From Lachnospiraceae bacterium UBA1258 (GTDB taxonomy: Bacteria > Bacillota > Clostridia > Lachnospirales > Lachnospiraceae): a stretch of DNA of 8,388 bases. This document shows, one piece after another, positions 6,488 to 8,388 of the stretch. A model generated the notes under the pieces. That model did not search any database and was not told the origin of the DNA. It was given only the letters and a program-made list of their open reading frames with translations. The stretch spans positions 1 through 8,388 of the forward strand of contig DBVS01000121.1 in assembly GCA_002308235.1 (NCBI GenBank), in the 5' to 3' direction. Every line of letters begins with the position of its first letter. Positions within the stretch are counted from its first letter, which is position 1. The translations under genes and the position numbers were made by a program.

Positions 6488-7144
6488 ATGAATAAGAAAA
6501 GATTAACCGGATTTTTGCTTCCCGCAGTTTTATTCATTGTATTTGTGGCGTACACATTTGTTGTTAAGTACGTCGGGGTAGAAGCGATCGGACCCGAAGG
6601 CTCGAAGGTGGGCCTGGCGGGAATCAACGGGGCTTTCTTTGAGGAATTCGGCTACAACGCCACCTTCCATCGCATCTCCGAGCTTCTCGGATACGCTGCC
6701 ATCGGAGTTGCCCTTTGCTTTGCGGCAATCGGTGCAATGGAGCTTATCAAAGGAAAGAGCATAAAGAAAGTCGATATAAGGATCATCCTTCTGGGAATCT
6801 TTTATGTGCTGGTGGTTGCTTTCTATGCTTTGTTCGAGGTCATGATTGTTAACTACAGACCCGTGATCCTCGACGAGGGACTTGAAGCATCCTATCCGTC
6901 CTCCCACACCATGCTGGCGGTCTGCGTTCTTGCTACCGCGGTTATCCTTATCAGGGAACTTCTTAATAAAGGCGGCATGAGAACGGCGATAAATATCCTT
7001 CTGACGGTTTTGCTTGTTGCCATAGTGGCCTTCAGACTTTTCTCCGGAGTTCACTGGTTCACGGATATCGTCGGAGCCCTTCTTTTGTCGGCAAGCCTTT
7101 GCTCCCTTTATCATGCGGGGATCAAATGCGCCGTAAAATATTAA
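6488..7144 (+). CDS. PAP2-family membrane phosphatase
   Basis: A 218-residue integral membrane protein of the PAP2 (type 2 phosphatidic acid phosphatase) superfamily, whose members remove phosphate from lipids such as phosphatidate, phosphatidylglycerophosphate or undecaprenyl pyrophosphate; the substrate here is not known. About six membrane helices are visible (near 9-28, 66-88, 98-121, 142-158, 167-186, 193-210). Motif 2 is YPSSH (H140). Motif 3 is RLFSGVHWFTD, giving R183, nucleophile H189 and D193. Motif 1 keeps R124-P125, but the usual Lys seven residues before Arg is Glu (E117). I chose ATG 6488 because GGAG (6474-6477) lies 10 bases upstream and the first helix begins soon after; a TTG at 6470 in the same frame has no ribosome site. 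It is probably co-transcribed with rho, with 26 bases between them. No terminator directly follows it. Confidence 0.87.
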   Translation: MNKKRLTGFLLPAVLFIVFVAYTFVVKYVGVEAIGPEGSKVGLAGINGAFFEEFGYNATFHRISELLGYAAIGVALCFAAIGAMELIKGKSIKKVDIRIILLGIFYVLVVAFYALFEVMIVNYRPVILDEGLEASYPSSHTMLAVCVLATAVILIRELLNKGGMRTAINILLTVLLVAIVAFRLFSGVHWFTDIVGALLLSASLCSLYHAGIKCAVKY

Positions 7145-7171
7145 CATTTGAATTTTAGTTTTCAAAATCTC

Positions 7172-7200
7172 TTGACGCGGGAAATGTTATGTGCTACATT
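7172..7200 (+). promoter_or_regulatory. Predicted promoter of the rpmG-secE-nusG operon
   Basis: TTGACG (7172-7177), 17 bases, then TACATT (7195-7200) preceded by the extended -10 dinucleotide TG (7192-7193). An A/T-rich stretch (7145-7171) just upstream could serve as an UP element. Transcription would begin near 7206-7207, giving a leader of about 78 nt before rpmG. Confidence 0.65.
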
Positions 7201-7208
7201 ATCCTAGC

Positions 7209-7240
7209 AAAGAGCAACGACTCTTTTTTTTGTGCTCTTT
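7209..7240 (+). terminator. Terminator-like hairpin with an alternative fold in the rpmG leader
   Basis: AAAGAG (7209-7214) can pair with CTCTTT (7221-7226), a 6-bp stem with a 6-base loop whose 3' side runs into eight Ts (7224-7231), like a weak intrinsic terminator. The same 5' arm, extended to AAAGAGCA (7209-7216), can instead pair over 8 bp with TGCTCTTT (7233-7240). The two folds exclude each other. Because the predicted transcript begins at about 7206, the structure would be the very 5' end of the rpmG mRNA. It could also end transcription coming from rho and the PAP2 gene. The stems are A/U-rich, so stability is modest. Confidence 0.4.
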
Positions 7241-7284
7241 ATTTTTAGTATCTGAAGATGAATATAACGCGGAGGTAAAGTATT

Positions 7285-7434
7285 ATGCGTACAAAGATTA
7301 CATTGGCATGCACCGAGTGCAAACAGCGTAACTACAACACCACAAAGGAAAAGAAGAATCATCCCGATCGTATGGAGACGAAGAAGTACTGCAGATTCTG
7401 CAAGCGGCACACCTTACACAAAGAGACGAAGTAA
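7285..7434 (+). CDS. rpmG: Ribosomal protein L33 (bL33), zinc-ribbon form
   Basis: A 49-residue component of the large ribosomal subunit near the exit-tRNA site. MRTKITLACTEC and NYNTTKEKKNHPDRMETKKYC are typical bL33 sequence. Two CxxC pairs (C9/C12 and C36/C39) mark the zinc-binding (C+) form, as opposed to the cysteine-free form that many Firmicutes induce when zinc is scarce. GGAGG at 7271-7275 lies 9 bases before the ATG. The gene leads the secE-nusG operon, as in other Firmicutes. secE starts 57 bases downstream; that gap has only a weak CACCG/CGGTG pairing (7436-7440 with 7464-7468) and no terminator. Confidence 0.96.
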   Translation: MRTKITLACTECKQRNYNTTKEKKNHPDRMETKKYCRFCKRHTLHKETK

Positions 7435-7491
7435 GCACCGTAATATCGGACTTGCCCAATTGGCGGTGAATTCGGTCTAAAGGAGATTATT

Positions 7492-7692
7492 ATGGGAAAA
7501 TCTGATACAAAAGAAAACAAGCCCGGCTTTTTTAAGACGGTTTCCGTTGAATTTAAGAAGATTATCTGGCCCGACAAGGAGTCTGTATTCAGACAGTCCG
7601 TTGCCGTTACTGCCGTAGCGGTTGCCATCGGAGCCATGGTTGCTTTGTTTGATTATCTTATTCAGTTCGGTGTCAAATTTATCACAGGTTAA
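7492..7692 (+). CDS. secE: Preprotein translocase subunit SecE
   Basis: SecE clamps SecY in the SecYEG channel that exports unfolded proteins. The 66 residues are the short single-helix form normal for Firmicutes. A charged N-terminal tail leads to the conserved amphipathic segment VEFKKIIWPDKESVFRQS (19-36), then one membrane helix at about 37-60. AGGAG (7481-7485) is 6 bases before the ATG. nusG begins 15 bases after the stop, the classic secE-nusG pairing, and both share the promoter upstream of rpmG. Confidence 0.96.
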   Translation: MGKSDTKENKPGFFKTVSVEFKKIIWPDKESVFRQSVAVTAVAVAIGAMVALFDYLIQFGVKFITG

Positions 7693-7707
7693 AGCGAGGT
7701 TGTTTTC

Positions 7708-8229
7708 ATGGCAGAAGCAAACTGGTATGTTGCACATACTTACTCCGGATACGAGAATAAAGTAAAAGACAGCCTTGAGAAGACAATCATCAATCGTCAT
7801 CTTGAAGATGAAATTCTTGAGGTCAGAGTTCCGGTTCAGGATGTTGTCGAGTTGAACAAAGACGGAGTTCGCAAGACGAAACAGAAGAAAATGTTCCCCG
7901 GCTATGTTCTTGTTAAAATGGTTATGAACGATGATACCTGGTACGTTGTGAGAAATACCCGCGGCGTTACAGGATTCGTAGGTCCCGGAAGCAAGCCCGT
8001 ACCGCTTACCGAGGCTGAGATGAAGCCCCTTGGCATTCGTACCGAGAATGTTTCGGTTGACTTCAAAGAGGGCGATACCATTGCGGTTGTTGCAGGCGTA
8101 TGGAAGAATACGGTGGGCGTTGTTACCCGTATGGACTATGGCAAGCAGACAGCTACCATCAATGTAGAGCTCTTCGGACGTGAGACTCCCGTAGAAATCA
8201 GTTTTGCGGAAGTTCGCGCCATGAACTGA
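7708..8229 (+). CDS. nusG: Transcription termination/antitermination factor NusG
   Basis: NusG binds RNA polymerase through its N-terminal domain; its KOW domain contacts Rho or ribosomal protein S10, so it can promote termination or couple transcription to translation. The length of 173 residues is usual. The NGN domain shows NWYVAHTYSGYE (5-16), MFPGYVLVKM (62-71) and VVRNTRGVTGFVG (80-92). The KOW domain covers about 119-170, with EGDTIAVVAGVWKNTVGVV holding the KOW motif. The secE-nusG-rplK position favours true NusG over specialised paralogues such as LoaP. GAGG (7696-7699) is 8 bases before the ATG. Rho is encoded about 1.2 kb upstream, so two functional partners are close neighbours. 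Confidence 0.97.
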   Translation: MAEANWYVAHTYSGYENKVKDSLEKTIINRHLEDEILEVRVPVQDVVELNKDGVRKTKQKKMFPGYVLVKMVMNDDTWYVVRNTRGVTGFVGPGSKPVPLTEAEMKPLGIRTENVSVDFKEGDTIAVVAGVWKNTVGVVTRMDYGKQTATINVELFGRETPVEISFAEVRAMN

Positions 8230-8271
8230 TCGATATTTACGGCTCAGGCCTTAAATATATTATCTTTTGAC

Positions 8272-8316
8272 GTGGGAGCGTCCCCGCGACTCGCGGAACC
8301 CGACGCGCCTAACCAC
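8272..8316 (+). promoter_or_regulatory. Predicted ribosomal protein L1 binding site (rRNA mimic) in the rplK leader
   Basis: The RNA folds into three stacked stems: GTGG (8272-8275) with CCAC (8313-8316); GCGTC (8278-8282) with GACGC (8302-8306); and CCGCG (8284-8288) with CGCGG (8292-8296) closed by a 3-base loop. The lower asymmetric loop has GA on the left and GCCTAA on the right. The flanks GTGGGAG and TAACCAC resemble the base of the L1 stalk of 23S rRNA. L1 repression of the L11-L1 operon by binding such an mRNA mimic is established in other bacteria and archaea. That L1 binds this copy is inferred; rplA would lie beyond the window. Confidence 0.72.
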
Positions 8317-8338
8317 ATATTTATCAGGAGGTGCCGTT

Positions 8339-8388
8339 ATGGCAAAGAAAGTAGAAGGATACATTAAGTTACAGATTCCTGCCGGCAA
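8339..8388 (+). CDS. rplK: Ribosomal protein L11 (uL11), N-terminal fragment (3' end cut by window)
   Basis: The first 16 complete codons read MAKKVEGYIKLQIPAG, the standard start of L11, which forms the GTPase-associated centre of the large subunit with 23S rRNA. The ribosome site AGGAGG (8326-8331) is near perfect, 7 bases before the ATG. The gene follows nusG by 109 bases, the usual order, and that gap holds the L1-site-like structure. The rest of the gene is outside the window. Confidence 0.95.
   Translation, partial: MAKKVEGYIKLQIPAG

Noticed and set aside
6530..7165. 211-codon open frame on the minus strand opposite the PAP2 gene
   Set aside because: The + strand frame has clear PAP2 motifs and membrane helices; the reverse frame is a low-complexity polar shadow.
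7456..7463. CCAATTGG palindrome between rpmG and secE
   Set aside because: An 8-base self-complementary site without loop, T-run or partner; expected by chance.
8267..8272. TTGACG as a -35 box of a separate rplK promoter
   Set aside because: The expected -10 position (about 8290-8295) reads CTCGCG, and the bases belong to the leader structure.
1..8388. Mobile elements, CRISPR repeats, tRNA or phage-defence genes
   Set aside because: No direct repeat array, transposase, integrase, cloverleaf or defence-type domain was seen; genes are compact and housekeeping in type.

Overview
The window reads as ordinary chromosome of a Clostridia bacterium, most likely a Lachnospiraceae member. Supporting this are strong AGGAG-type ribosome binding sites, about half G+C, two Firmicutes-type families of unknown function (DUF4250-like and DUF4364-like), a Rho with a long charged N-terminal insert, and a Firmicutes-style rpmG-secE-nusG-rplK run. 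No mobile element, CRISPR array, tRNA or rRNA is visible. No stretch longer than 300 bases lacks a gene; coding density is very high.

Left block (1-4247, + strand): the 3' half of clpB (disaggregase), a 61-residue DUF4250-like gene overlapping its end, rarA (replication-fork AAA+ ATPase) and a cytoplasmic alkaline-phosphatase-superfamily phosphodiesterase. Overlap and short gaps suggest co-transcription. The block meets a minus-strand DUF4364-like winged-helix gene (4254-4769) tail to tail with only 6 bases between them and no classical terminator.

Middle block (4770-7144): a 186-base divergent region holds two well-formed sigma-A-type promoters whose -10 boxes overlap, one for the DUF4364 gene and one for rho. 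The rho transcript would have a leader of about 130 nt that is rich in C and poor in G, suited to Rho autoregulation. rho is followed by a six-helix PAP2-family membrane phosphatase, probably in the same transcript.

Right block (7145-8388): a promoter with an extended -10 drives rpmG (L33, absent from simple ORF calls because it is only 49 aa), secE, nusG and the start of rplK (L11). The rpmG leader contains two mutually exclusive hairpins. The nusG-rplK gap folds into a structure matching the ribosomal protein L1 binding site of 23S rRNA, a likely L1 feedback site.

Functionally the window joins protein quality control (ClpB), fork maintenance (RarA), transcription termination (Rho and its partner NusG, about 1.2 kb apart), protein export (SecE) and ribosome parts (L33, L11). 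I found no convincing undescribed multi-gene system. The most interesting signals are regulatory: the overlapping divergent promoters, the two structured leaders, and the Rho insert.
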